Source of the DNA: DATFFO01 sp035250025
GTDB lineage: Bacteria > Actinomycetota > Acidimicrobiia > Spongiisociales > ZC4RG35
DNA: 10,982 nt
Direction: 5' to 3'
Assembly (NCBI GenBank): GCA_035250025.1
Contig: DATFFO010000266.1
Span: 1 to 10,982, forward strand
Part shown: piece after piece, positions 1 to 7,248 of the stretch
How positions within the stretch are numbered: the first letter of the stretch is position 1
Layout of the letters: every line of letters starts with the position of its first letter
Translations under genes and position numbers: made by a program
The notes under the pieces: generated by a model
The model's database searches: none
What the model was told of the DNA's origin: nothing
Seen by the model: the letters and a program-made list of their open reading frames with translations, nothing else

Positions 1-91
1 CCCCGGCCAGGGCAGGAAAGCGGCCCCGGTTGGCCGCGACCAGGCGCTCGACCACCGACGGCTGCTCGGCGATCTCGGCGAGGACGTTCAC
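1..91 (-). CDS. SIS-domain sugar-phosphate protein, 5' part only (probable GlcN-6-P deaminase)
   Basis: Only the first 30 codons are in the window; the gene continues beyond base 1. The GTG start overlaps the nagA stop in a GTGA junction (88-91), so translation is probably coupled. The visible start reads MNVLAEIAEQPSVVERLVAA, which resembles the N-terminus of SIS-domain proteins related to the isomerase half of GlmS (NagB-II/AgaS type), where an 'EI.EQP..' helix precedes the SIS fold. In these families the enzyme converts glucosamine-6-phosphate to fructose-6-phosphate plus ammonia, the step after NagA, which fits the position. No catalytic residue is visible, so the exact member (deaminase, aldose-ketose isomerase or aminotransferase) is inferred from family and context. 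Confidence 0.7.
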   Translation of the reverse strand, partial: MNVLAEIAEQPSVVERLVAANRGRFPALAG

Positions 92-1098
92 GACCCCGCC
101 CGTCGATACACGACTTCGCCGGCGATGGCAGTGGCGGCGACTCCGAGGTCGTCGTCGAGGAGGACCCGGTTGCCCGGGTCGGGAACGTAGCCGACGATCC
201 GGGCAGGAGTGGTCGAAGTCATGGCGGTCAGGTCGGCCCAGCCACACTCGAGGCGGCGCATGGCTCCCAGCAGGTGAGCCATGGGGGCGGCGCCACCGGC
301 CAACTGCCCTTCCGGCCCGCGTACCTCCAGGCCCTCGATGGACAGCTCGGTGTCGCCCAGGCGATGGTTCCCCGGTCGGGTGCCGAGGGCCGAGGTGGCA
401 TCCGTGACGAGGGCGATCCTCCCGGCGCCCATGGTGAGGAAGGCGAGCCGGAGCAGGTCGGGCGCCACATGGACCCCGTCGGCGATGAGGCCGGTGGTGT
501 AGTGGTCGTGGGTGAGGACGGCGGCGGCGACCCCTGGGTTGCGATGGTCCAGGCCCGACATGGCGTTGAACAGGTGTGTGGCATGGCGAGCACCCCAGGT
601 CGCCGCCTCCCTGACGACCCCGGCGGGGGCGTCCGAGTGGCCGACCGCCACGACCACCCCGGCGTCGGCCAGCCGCCGCACCACCGCCTCGCATCCGGCG
701 AGCTCCGGCGCCACCGTGACCATCAGCGGGGGGCCTGCAGCCACCAGCTCATCGACGAGGGCGACATCGGGATCCACGATGTGAGCGCCAGGGTGGACAC
801 CCCTTCGAGCCGGGGAGATCATGGGGCCCTCGAGATGGAGGCCGATGGGTCGGGCGCCCACCCAGCCTGGCGGCGGGCCGTGGGCCAGAACCTCCAATGC
901 CCGAACTGCCACCTCGGGCGGGGACGTGATCACTGTGGGCACGAAGGCGGTCACACCCAGACGGGGAAGGTGCGCCCCCACCTCCCAGATCGACGACGGG
1001 TCGGCGGTGAAGTCGAACCCGAACCCGCCGTTGACCTGGATGTCGACGAACCCGGGCATCTCCCGGCCGGAGAGGCCGGCGAAAACCGCCTCAGGCAC
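88..1098 (-). CDS. nagA: N-acetylglucosamine-6-phosphate deacetylase, short N-terminus
   Basis: Removes acetate from GlcNAc-6-phosphate to give GlcN-6-phosphate in the cytoplasm. From the GTG at 1098 the protein is 336 aa. Amidohydrolase/NagA landmarks are PGFVDIQVNG near residue 15, HLEGP with metal-ligand Glu90, GHSD with His154, HLFNAM with His175, DGVHV with His210 and the catalytic Asp233 in VTDATS. This GTG overlaps the end of the GH3 gene by 8 bases; the frame is open further upstream to 1182, but that part is arginine/proline-rich and has no NagA similarity. About 15 residues precede PGFVD, where the family usually has 40-55, so most of the N-terminal beta-strands of the small domain are missing. 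The C-terminal strands (LLDDDLGVAATAIAGEVVY) are present. The family call is firm; the start and the stability of the shortened domain are less so. Confidence 0.9.
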   Translation of the reverse strand: MPEAVFAGLSGREMPGFVDIQVNGGFGFDFTADPSSIWEVGAHLPRLGVTAFVPTVITSPPEVAVRALEVLAHGPPPGWVGARPIGLHLEGPMISPARRGVHPGAHIVDPDVALVDELVAAGPPLMVTVAPELAGCEAVVRRLADAGVVVAVGHSDAPAGVVREAATWGARHATHLFNAMSGLDHRNPGVAAAVLTHDHYTTGLIADGVHVAPDLLRLAFLTMGAGRIALVTDATSALGTRPGNHRLGDTELSIEGLEVRGPEGQLAGGAAPMAHLLGAMRRLECGWADLTAMTSTTPARIVGYVPDPGNRVLLDDDLGVAATAIAGEVVYRRAGS

Positions 1099-2659
1099 GA
1101 CCCATGCCGTGGCCGGTCGGGTAGAGGCCGGGGATGGCGGCGGGCAGCTTGCCGGGGGGGACCTCGGCGCCGAACAGCACATCGGCGAGGGCAGCCATCG
1201 AAGGCCGATGGATCGAGTAGGTGCATAGATGGGTGGTCGCCGTCGGGTAGCGGGCGAGGTCGAAGGGGGTGCGCATGGCGACCGTCACGACGGGCAGGCC
1301 CGTCGCCAGGAGGGCTTCGACCATGGCCGCCTGCTCGTCCCCGGCGGTCAGGGTGCCGACAACGACGGCGTCGGCGGTGGTGGCGGCGGCGGCGACGCCG
1401 GCGATCTCGTCGTGTGTCGGGCGGTGGCCGGTGACGATCTCGGTGACCTCGGGGTGGCGCTCGCGCAGGGACGCCGCCAGCGACGGCTCCACCGACGATG
1501 ACGTGTCGGCCGGTGTCAGGTTGGCGGGCCGCGGCATCACCGCCAGCAGCCTCCCGCCCGCGTCGAGCGGCAGGACGCCGTCATCGTTCCTCACCAGCGT
1601 GATCGAACGCCGTCCCGCCTCCGCCGCCAGCTCGCGGTGGTCGGCGCACGCCACCGTCTCGAGCGGAGGCCGGTCGAAGGCGGCCAGCCAGGAGCGCAAC
1701 TCCGAGACCCGGCGGCGACTGGTGGCGGTGAGGTCCTCGCCGACCAGCCCCCGGGCGACGGCCAGGTCCAGACCGGCGCGCAGGCGTCCCTCGACCTCGG
1801 GGTCGGGGGTGAGGAGCAGCAGATCCACCCCGGCGGCGAGGGCGGCGATGACATCGACGATCTGGCCGACTCCCTGGGGCAGGGCGCCCATGTCGAGGGC
1901 GTCGGTGATGACGACGCCGCCGAACCCGAGCTCGTCCCGCAGCAACCCGCTCACCATCGCCCGGGAGACGGTCCCGGGGAGATCGCGGCGGCCGGTGACG
2001 GCAGGCACCGCGTAGTGGCCTGTCATGACGGCGCTGGCGCCGGAGGCGATGGCGGCCCGGAACGGGGCCAGCTCGACTGCATCGAGGCGGTCTCGATCGA
2101 TATCCAGCAGGGGAAGCTCGTTGTGGGGGTCCACAGTTGCCTCGCCCTTGCCCGGAAAGTGCTTGGCGGTCGTTGCCACCCCGACCGAGGCCAGCCCCTC
2201 GACGGTCGCCGCCGCCAGCGCCGCGCATAGGGCCGGGTCGTCGGAGAATCCCCGGATCCCCAGCGACGGGTTGTCGGGGTTGGTCACCACGTCACACACA
2301 GGGGCGTAGTTCATCGTCACGCCGAGGGCTCTCATCTCGCGTCCGACGGCGGCTGCCACCCGCCGGGCCAGGTCGGCGTCCCGGCTGGCGCCCAGGGCCA
2401 TGGCGCCGGGGAACTGGGTGGTGTGACGACCCAGCCCGACCAGTTGGCCCGTCTCCTGATCGGCGGCGATGAGAAGCGGGAGCTCCCCGGCAGCCGCCTG
2501 GAGCGAGGACGTCAGCTCCATCAGCTGGCCGGGATCGCTGATGTTCGTCTCGGGGAAGAGCGTGACCCCTGGCACCTCTCCGTGGGCCAATGTCGTCAGC
2601 AGCTCCAGGGGCGCCCGGGTGCCCTCGAAGGCGAGCATGAAGTGGCTGTCGCCTCTCAT
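1091..2659 (-). CDS. nagZ: GH3 beta-N-acetylhexosaminidase / GlcNAc phosphorylase, cytoplasmic, two-domain
   Basis: A 522-aa glycoside hydrolase family 3 protein that should release GlcNAc from short beta-linked GlcNAc saccharides. The TIM-barrel domain (about 1-335) carries the NagZ-type loop KHFPGKGEATVDPH (166-179), whose Asp177-His179 pair matches the Asp-His acid/base dyad, and the nucleophile Asp253 in ITDALDM. A C-terminal alpha/beta domain follows (about 345-515). No signal peptide is visible, so it acts on imported substrate. The ATG overlaps the permease stop (ATGA, 2656-2659); a second ATG at codon 8 is possible. The usual PGHG is PGKG here. GH3 members with the His dyad and two domains, such as Cellulomonas Nag3, have been reported to act as phosphorylases, so the product could be GlcNAc-1-phosphate rather than GlcNAc. 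The family is clear; hydrolase versus phosphorylase cannot be settled from sequence. Confidence 0.88.
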   Translation of the reverse strand: MRGDSHFMLAFEGTRAPLELLTTLAHGEVPGVTLFPETNISDPGQLMELTSSLQAAAGELPLLIAADQETGQLVGLGRHTTQFPGAMALGASRDADLARRVAAAVGREMRALGVTMNYAPVCDVVTNPDNPSLGIRGFSDDPALCAALAAATVEGLASVGVATTAKHFPGKGEATVDPHNELPLLDIDRDRLDAVELAPFRAAIASGASAVMTGHYAVPAVTGRRDLPGTVSRAMVSGLLRDELGFGGVVITDALDMGALPQGVGQIVDVIAALAAGVDLLLLTPDPEVEGRLRAGLDLAVARGLVGEDLTATSRRRVSELRSWLAAFDRPPLETVACADHRELAAEAGRRSITLVRNDDGVLPLDAGGRLLAVMPRPANLTPADTSSSVEPSLAASLRERHPEVTEIVTGHRPTHDEIAGVAAAATTADAVVVGTLTAGDEQAAMVEALLATGLPVVTVAMRTPFDLARYPTATTHLCTYSIHRPSMAALADVLFGAEVPPGKLPAAIPGLYPTGHGMGRA

Positions 2660-3492
2660 CCCTTCACCGACCCTGCCAGCAGGCCGCGGACGAAGAAGCG
2701 CTGGAGCCCGAGAAACACCAGGAGCGGGACCGCCATGGTCACGAACGCCCCGGCGGTGAGGAGGTGCCAGTCCTGGCCCCGGCTCCCCACGAGCTCGTTG
2801 AGGCGGGCCGTGAGGATCGCCACCTCGGTATCGGTGCCGAGGAATACGAGCGACACCAGGAGATCATTCCACACCCAAAGGAACTGGAAGATAGCGAAGG
2901 CGGCCAGGGCGGGGAGGGAGAGGGGAAGCGCCAGGCGGAGAAAGGCCGTGAAATGGGAGGCTCCGTCGATGAAGGCCGACTCGAAGATGTCGTTGGGGAG
3001 CTGGGAGATGTAGTTGTAGAGAAGATAGATGGCGAGGGGAAGGCCGAAGCCGGTGTGAGCGAGCCAGATGCCGAGGAACGTGCCTGTGAGCCCGGTCCCG
3101 TTGTAGGCCTGGAGGAGGGGGACGAGGGTCATCTGGATGGGGACAACGAGGAGGCCCACGACCACGGCGAAGAGCAGGGACCGGCCCCGGAAGTCCATCC
3201 ATGCGAAGGCGTAGGCGGCAAAGGCGGCCAGCGTGATGGGGATCACGGTGGCCGGAATCGTCACCACCAGGCTGTTGACGAAGGCATCGAGCAGGCCGTT
3301 GGCCGTCAGCACGTCCATGTAGTTCCCCAGAGTCCACGTCGTCTCGAAGGGGTGAAGGATCGTGGTCCACCATCCGCTGGAGTTGATGTCGGTGGCGCTC
3401 CGGAACGAGCTGATGAGCAGGCCGGCGGTCGGCAGCGACCACAAGGCGGCGATGACCACGACCGCCACCCGCACCCAGGTGCGGGCCCTCAC
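2656..3492 (-). CDS. Carbohydrate ABC transporter permease, MalG/DasC-like (permease 2)
   Basis: Inner-membrane permease of a CUT1-type sugar importer, paired with the permease encoded at 3668-4831. From the GTG at 3492 it is 278 aa, the usual length for MalG-like subunits. It has about six hydrophobic segments (first at residues 7-28) and the EAA loop ESAFIDGASH (171-180) ending at Pro190, which docks the ATPase. The frame stays open upstream to 3657, but those 55 codons lie entirely in the structured repeat and are arginine/proline/glycine-rich, so I take GTG 3492 as the start. The bases just before it (GGGGGACAAA, the repeat end) give only a poor purine-rich ribosome site. The stop overlaps the GH3 start. 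Substrate is inferred from context as a GlcNAc oligosaccharide. Confidence 0.9.
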   Translation of the reverse strand: MRARTWVRVAVVVIAALWSLPTAGLLISSFRSATDINSSGWWTTILHPFETTWTLGNYMDVLTANGLLDAFVNSLVVTIPATVIPITLAAFAAYAFAWMDFRGRSLLFAVVVGLLVVPIQMTLVPLLQAYNGTGLTGTFLGIWLAHTGFGLPLAIYLLYNYISQLPNDIFESAFIDGASHFTAFLRLALPLSLPALAAFAIFQFLWVWNDLLVSLVFLGTDTEVAILTARLNELVGSRGQDWHLLTAGAFVTMAVPLLVFLGLQRFFVRGLLAGSVKG

Positions 3493-3657
3493 TTTGTCCC
3501 CCACGAAGTGGGGGAAGGGGTCCCCGCGAACGAAGTGAGCGGGGTAGGGGGGAGGCGAACCTGTGTGGAGTCTCTGTATGTCGGGAACCTGCCCCCTACC
3601 CCACCGGCTACGCCGGTGGGGGCCCCTTCCCCCTGTCGCTTCGTTCCAGGGGGACAA
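3493..3657. repeat. Structured intergenic repeat, copy 1
   Basis: About 165 bp of G- and C-tract-rich sequence bounded by inverted ends TTTGTCCCCC (3493) and GGGGGACAA (ending 3657). It contains four hairpins: 3497-3515 (8-bp stem, GAA loop), 3522-3544 (6-bp stem around GAACGAAGTGA), 3599-3621 (10-bp stem, TAC loop) and 3629-3653 (7-bp stem). Longer pairings, such as GGGGTAGGGGGG with CCCCCTACCCC, could fold it into a branched structure. The most variable part is the centre (about 3555-3590). It matches copy 2 at 10784-10955 in the same plus-strand orientation. It lies between permease 1 and permease 2, touching the GTG start of the latter. No run of T follows any hairpin, so it is not a classical intrinsic terminator. 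No transposase is visible; a REP- or MITE-like non-autonomous element is the best general description. Confidence 0.9.
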
Positions 3658-3667
3658 GATATAGGAG

Positions 3668-4831
3668 TCATGTGCCGGCTCCCTGGCGGCGGAGGTTGCG
3701 GACGTTCACCACCATGATCGGGACCACTGCCACCAGCAGGACGACGGCCAGCGCCGAGGCCCGGCCCGGGTTACGGAACCGGATCAGCTCGCTGAACATC
3801 CGGTTGGCGATGACGTCGGTGTCGAAGCGGCCACCGGTGGTCACGAACACGATGTCGAAGACCTTGAGGATGGCGATGAACACCGCGGTGGCGACGGTGA
3901 TGATCGAGCCCCGGATCGTGGGGACGATGATCCGGAAGAAGATCTGGGTCTCACCGGCCCCGTCGATGCGGGCGGCTTCGATCATCTCGTCGGGCACCCC
4001 CTTGATGGCCGCCGACAGCACCACCATGGCGAAGCCGGTCTGGAGCCACACCATGATCAGGATGAGGACGAGGGTGTTGAGTGGCGCCTCCTGGAAGAAG
4101 GCGATCGGCTCGGATCCGAGGGCGTCGAGGATGCCGTTGGCCAGCCCGATTTGCGGCTCACCGGGCGGCCGCCAGTAGTAGACGAAGCGCCAGATTACCG
4201 CCGCACCCACCATCGATATGGCCAGCGGGAGGAACACGAAGGCCTTGGCCAGGGCCTCGCGCTTGACCCGGTCGACGAGCGTGGCGAAGACGAGACCGAT
4301 CACGACCGATCCCGTCGTTCCGATCACCAACCACAGGACGTTGTTGCGGATGGCAGCCAGCATGTCCGGTTGGGTGAACACGGCGACGTAGTTGTCGAGC
4401 AGCCCGGAGCCTTCGGGTCGTTCGGTGGTGCTGAGCACGATCGTGCGGACCGCCGGGTAGACGAGATAGAACCCGACGAGGGCCAGAGCCGGGGCAACGA
4501 AGACCCAGGGCCTGATCAGCCGTTCGAATCTCGACCCGAGATGGTCGACCAGGCGATTGACCGTGAGGAACAGCGCCCAGCTGCCCGCCACACCGAGAAT
4601 CAGGGCGACGGCGGCCAGGACCAGCTTCTCCGTGGTAGGAGTCAGGCCGTAGTCGGCCACGATGTCGGCGCTGCCATCGGCCCCGAACAGGCGATAGGTG
4701 CGGACGATCAGGTTGTCGGCGGCATCGGGGGTGGATAGGAATCGGACGCCCCACCAGGCCGCCCCCACCGTCGCCGCCAGGACCGCCAGGGCGGCGGCGG
4801 CGCGGATGGGGCGGTCGGTGGGGGTGCTCAT
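3668..4831 (-). CDS. Carbohydrate ABC transporter permease, MalF/DasB-like, with N-terminal extension (permease 1)
   Basis: Inner-membrane permease of the sugar importer, 387 aa. The conserved core (from about residue 108, WVFVAPALALVGFYLVYP) has six hydrophobic segments and the EAA loop EAARIDGAGE (285-294) ending at Pro304. Ahead of the core are about 100 extra residues with two more predicted membrane segments (11-31 and 68-91) joined by an exported loop of about 36 residues (32-67). Typical CUT1 permeases are 290-320 aa, so this extension is real but not unique, since MalF also carries extra N-terminal segments. The start lies 60 bases after the binding-protein stop, with a stem-loop between them. 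The stop at 3668-3670 overlaps an ATG (3669-3671) that opens only a 60-codon frame across the repeat. No ATP-binding subunit is encoded in the window. Confidence 0.92.
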   Translation of the reverse strand: MSTPTDRPIRAAAALAVLAATVGAAWWGVRFLSTPDAADNLIVRTYRLFGADGSADIVADYGLTPTTEKLVLAAVALILGVAGSWALFLTVNRLVDHLGSRFERLIRPWVFVAPALALVGFYLVYPAVRTIVLSTTERPEGSGLLDNYVAVFTQPDMLAAIRNNVLWLVIGTTGSVVIGLVFATLVDRVKREALAKAFVFLPLAISMVGAAVIWRFVYYWRPPGEPQIGLANGILDALGSEPIAFFQEAPLNTLVLILIMVWLQTGFAMVVLSAAIKGVPDEMIEAARIDGAGETQIFFRIIVPTIRGSIITVATAVFIAILKVFDIVFVTTGGRFDTDVIANRMFSELIRFRNPGRASALAVVLLVAVVPIMVVNVRNLRRQGAGT

Positions 4832-4844
4832 TCTGGGTGGTGGC

Positions 4845-4882
4845 GGCCCGGGTCCCCTGAGAAGTCAAGGGAACCCCGGGCC
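4845..4882 (-). promoter_or_regulatory. Intercistronic stem-loop between binding-protein and permease genes
   Basis: An inverted repeat with the perfect outer arms GGCCCGGG (4845-4852) and CCCGGGCC (4875-4882) continues with three or four further pairs after small bulges, leaving a loop of about 12 bases. It sits 10 bases beyond the binding-protein stop, and the permease start follows 14 bases later. There is no T-run, so complete termination is unlikely. Comparable hairpins after binding-protein genes (malE-malF is the classic case) stabilise the upstream message and lower permease expression; that role is inferred here. Confidence 0.65.
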
Positions 4883-4891
4883 ACCCTTGCG

Positions 4892-6325
4892 TCAGCTGGC
4901 GGGCCAGCTGTCCTCGATGGACTGGAACACGGCTTCGGTGCCTTCTCCGTCGGATGACACCCATTCCACCATCCCGTCCCAGAAGGTCCGCTGTCCGACC
5001 TCGGCCGGCATGGTGTCGGAGGCATCGAAGCGGAACACGTCGGCCTCGTTGAGGATGCCGGCCAGTTCGTCGTTGGGGTACGCCGAGTACCAGTCGAGGG
5101 GCACGCTCTGGTTGGGCGAGACGAAGCCACCGGCCTCGATCCAGCCCTGCGCCGCCTCGGCGGTGGCCAGGTACTCCATCAGGGCCCGCACCTCGGGCCG
5201 GTCGTTGAACATGACCATCTGGTCGCCGGCGCCCAGGACCGGGCTCCCGAACTCCTCCTCGATCGGCGGGAAGTAGAAGAAGGAGCTGTCGGCCCCGGCC
5301 TCGGTTCCTTCCGGCCAGAACTCGGGGATCCAGGCCGCCTGCTTGTGCATCCAGCACTGGGGCCCGCCCTCGGCGAACATCGGGGTCTGCGTGTCGCCCA
5401 CGAAGGTGGCGTTGATGGCGGTGCTGCCGCCGTACACGTAGTCGTCGGCGAACCAGATCTGCGACATGTAGTCGGCCGCTTCCAGCACCTCGGGATCGTT
5501 GAACGGGATCTCGTGGCTCACCCAGGAGTCGTAGACGTCGGGCGGGGCCGTGCGGAGGAGGATGTCCTCGATCCAGTCGGTGGCGACCCAGCCGGTGGCG
5601 TCGCCATGCTCCATGGACACGCACCAGGGGTTGCCGTTGCCGTCGGCCACGATCTGGTCGGAGAGGGCCACGAGCTCGTCCCACGTCGCCGGCACCTCAT
5701 AACCGGCGGTGGCGAACGCCTCGACCGGGTACCAGACGATCGACTTGAGATCGCCCTTGAAGAAGATCCCGTAGAGGTCGCCTTCGTAGGAACCGAGATC
5801 GATGAACGACTGGATGTAGTCCTGGGAGAGCTGGTCCATGTTGAACCACTCGCTCAGGTTCACCAGCGCCCCTTCCGAGGCAAAGGTGCGCACCAGGCCG
5901 GGCTGGGCGAGCTGGGCGATGTCGGGGGCGTTGCCGCCGTCGACCCGTGTCGAGAGCACCGTCTCGTAGTCGGTGATGCCCTCGTAGGTGACGTCGATCC
6001 CGGTGGCATCGATGAACGGTTGGAGCGAGGCCTCGAAGTTCTCCGCCTCGCCCTCGATCCACTGTGCCAGGACCTCCACCGAGGTGCCGGCGAACTCGCC
6101 GGCCTGGGCCCGGGCGAGATGCTCGTAGGGCCCCTCGACCGCCGGAGCCGTCGTGGCCGGGGCCTGCGTGGTGTCGGTGGGTGCCGTGGTCTCGGGGGCG
6201 TCGGTGGCTGGCGTGGTCGTCGCCGCCGGCGCTGCGGTGGTGGTCCCGGCTTCGGGCGCTGCGCCGCAGGCGGCGAGTGCCAGAGCCAGGACGGCGAGCA
6301 GCGCCGTGATCGTGCGTCTGGTCAT
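4892..6325 (-). CDS. Extracellular sugar-binding lipoprotein of ABC importer (CUT1 family)
   Basis: A 477-aa solute-binding protein that captures the sugar outside the cell and delivers it to the two permeases. The N-terminus is a lipoprotein signal: MTRR, a hydrophobic stretch and the lipobox LAAC with Cys20. A low-complexity linker rich in Ala, Thr and Pro (about 21-63) follows, probably a flexible tether, before a family 1-type extracellular solute-binding domain (VEVLAQWIEGEAENFEASLQ onward). The ATG at 6325 overlaps the kinase stop (ATGA) and has a strong ribosome site GGGAGGAA with 9 bases from GGAGG to ATG. The frame is open much further upstream, across the kinase gene, but the signal peptide and ribosome site fix this start. 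Substrate is inferred from the GH3/NagA neighbours as a GlcNAc oligosaccharide; the sequence alone would not exclude another oligosaccharide. Confidence 0.93.
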   Translation of the reverse strand: MTRRTITALLAVLALALAACGAAPEAGTTTAAPAATTTPATDAPETTAPTDTTQAPATTAPAVEGPYEHLARAQAGEFAGTSVEVLAQWIEGEAENFEASLQPFIDATGIDVTYEGITDYETVLSTRVDGGNAPDIAQLAQPGLVRTFASEGALVNLSEWFNMDQLSQDYIQSFIDLGSYEGDLYGIFFKGDLKSIVWYPVEAFATAGYEVPATWDELVALSDQIVADGNGNPWCVSMEHGDATGWVATDWIEDILLRTAPPDVYDSWVSHEIPFNDPEVLEAADYMSQIWFADDYVYGGSTAINATFVGDTQTPMFAEGGPQCWMHKQAAWIPEFWPEGTEAGADSSFFYFPPIEEEFGSPVLGAGDQMVMFNDRPEVRALMEYLATAEAAQGWIEAGGFVSPNQSVPLDWYSAYPNDELAGILNEADVFRFDASDTMPAEVGQRTFWDGMVEWVSSDGEGTEAVFQSIEDSWPAS

Positions 6326-7248
6326 GGTTGGGTTCCTCCCGGTCGGGCCCCGGATCGCCCCGGGGCCATGGTTGTCGTGGGAAGCAACGCCGCCCCGATG
6401 GTGCCGACATCGACACCGGGGGGGAGGGTCACCACCCGATCGGGTGTCAGCAGGGCGCGTCCGAAGGGAGACGCCGCCGACACATCGATGAGCGCGGTTC
6501 GGACAGCGGGGGCGGCGTGGGGGCCGATCCCGCCGCCGAGGACGAAGATCTCGGGGTCGTAGGTCGTGGCGAGAACCAGGAGTGCCCGCGCCAGGGCGGT
6601 CGCCACCATGCGGGCCGTGCTGTCGTCGGACGAACCCGGACCGAAAAGGGCCCCGGCGCTGACGGCTCCGCCGGCGGCGATGGCAGGGCCGGCCGCCACT
6701 GCCTCCAGGCAGCCGCGGAGCCCGCACCGGCAGGGGGTGTGATCGTCGGCCAGGGGGGCGTGGCCGATCTCGCCGGCCAGGCCGTGGGCGCCCCGATGGA
6801 GGCGGCCGCCGATGATGACCCCCGCCGAGATCCCCGTTCCCACGCTGACGAACACGAGGTCGTCCACCGGGGAGCCTTCGACGCCCAGGTGCTCTCTGAC
6901 ACCCAGAGCGGCGGCGCGGACGTCGTTCTCGATGGCGACGGCGACGCCGAGCCGGTCCGAGAGGATGGCTGCCAGGGAGAGGGGAGCGCCGTCGAGCCCG
7001 AGGTTGACGGCGTGGCGGACCGTGCCCGAGACCGGGTCGACCTGCCCGGGGATCCCGACTCCGATCGAGTCGGCCGGGCCCAGGTCGGCCTCGGCCACGG
7101 CGTCCTCGACGAGGCAGGCGATCCCCTCGGCCAGTTCCCGGCCACTCCCGGCCCGGGTCGGCGCCTGTCGTCGCAGGGACGAGGAGCTGGAGAAGACCTG
7201 GACTCCTGTCGTCGTCCCTCCGACATCGACGCCGACCCGGACTGTCAT
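6322..7248 (-). CDS. ROK-family sugar kinase (probable N-acetylglucosamine kinase)
   Basis: A 308-aa cytoplasmic kinase of the ROK family, expected to phosphorylate the sugar released by the GH3 enzyme at O-6. It shows the N-terminal phosphate-binding DVGGT (8-12), the catalytic END (107-109, Asp109), GTGI (137-140), GEIGH (159-163) and the zinc site formed by His163 with CRCGLRGCLE (Cys173, Cys175, Cys180). The LGGG motif of the C-terminal lobe is present, so all key kinase residues look intact. The ATG overlaps the stop of the ROK repressor (ATGA, 7245-7248), and its own stop overlaps the binding-protein start. The family also contains glucose, mannose and fructose kinases; GlcNAc is chosen because NagA, which needs GlcNAc-6-phosphate, is in the same operon. 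Confidence 0.88.
   Translation of the reverse strand: MTVRVGVDVGGTTTGVQVFSSSSSLRRQAPTRAGSGRELAEGIACLVEDAVAEADLGPADSIGVGIPGQVDPVSGTVRHAVNLGLDGAPLSLAAILSDRLGVAVAIENDVRAAALGVREHLGVEGSPVDDLVFVSVGTGISAGVIIGGRLHRGAHGLAGEIGHAPLADDHTPCRCGLRGCLEAVAAGPAIAAGGAVSAGALFGPGSSDDSTARMVATALARALLVLATTYDPEIFVLGGGIGPHAAPAVRTALIDVSAASPFGRALLTPDRVVTLPPGVDVGTIGAALLPTTTMAPGRSGARPGGTQP

Noticed and set aside
274..1434. A 386-codon plus-strand frame opposite nagA and the GH3 gene
   Set aside because: Antisense shadow ending in arginine runs, with no recognisable domain, over two well-supported genes.
3493..3657. Extension of permease 2 to a 333-aa protein through the repeat
   Set aside because: The 55 extra residues are encoded entirely by the structured repeat, have no permease character, and the 278-aa form has normal family length.
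3493..3657. CRISPR array or intrinsic terminator reading of the repeat
   Set aside because: There are no regular direct repeats with spacers, and no T-run follows any hairpin on either strand.
4158..5684. A 508-codon minus-strand frame across permease 1 and the binding protein
   Set aside because: Out-of-frame arginine/proline-rich translation of two real genes.
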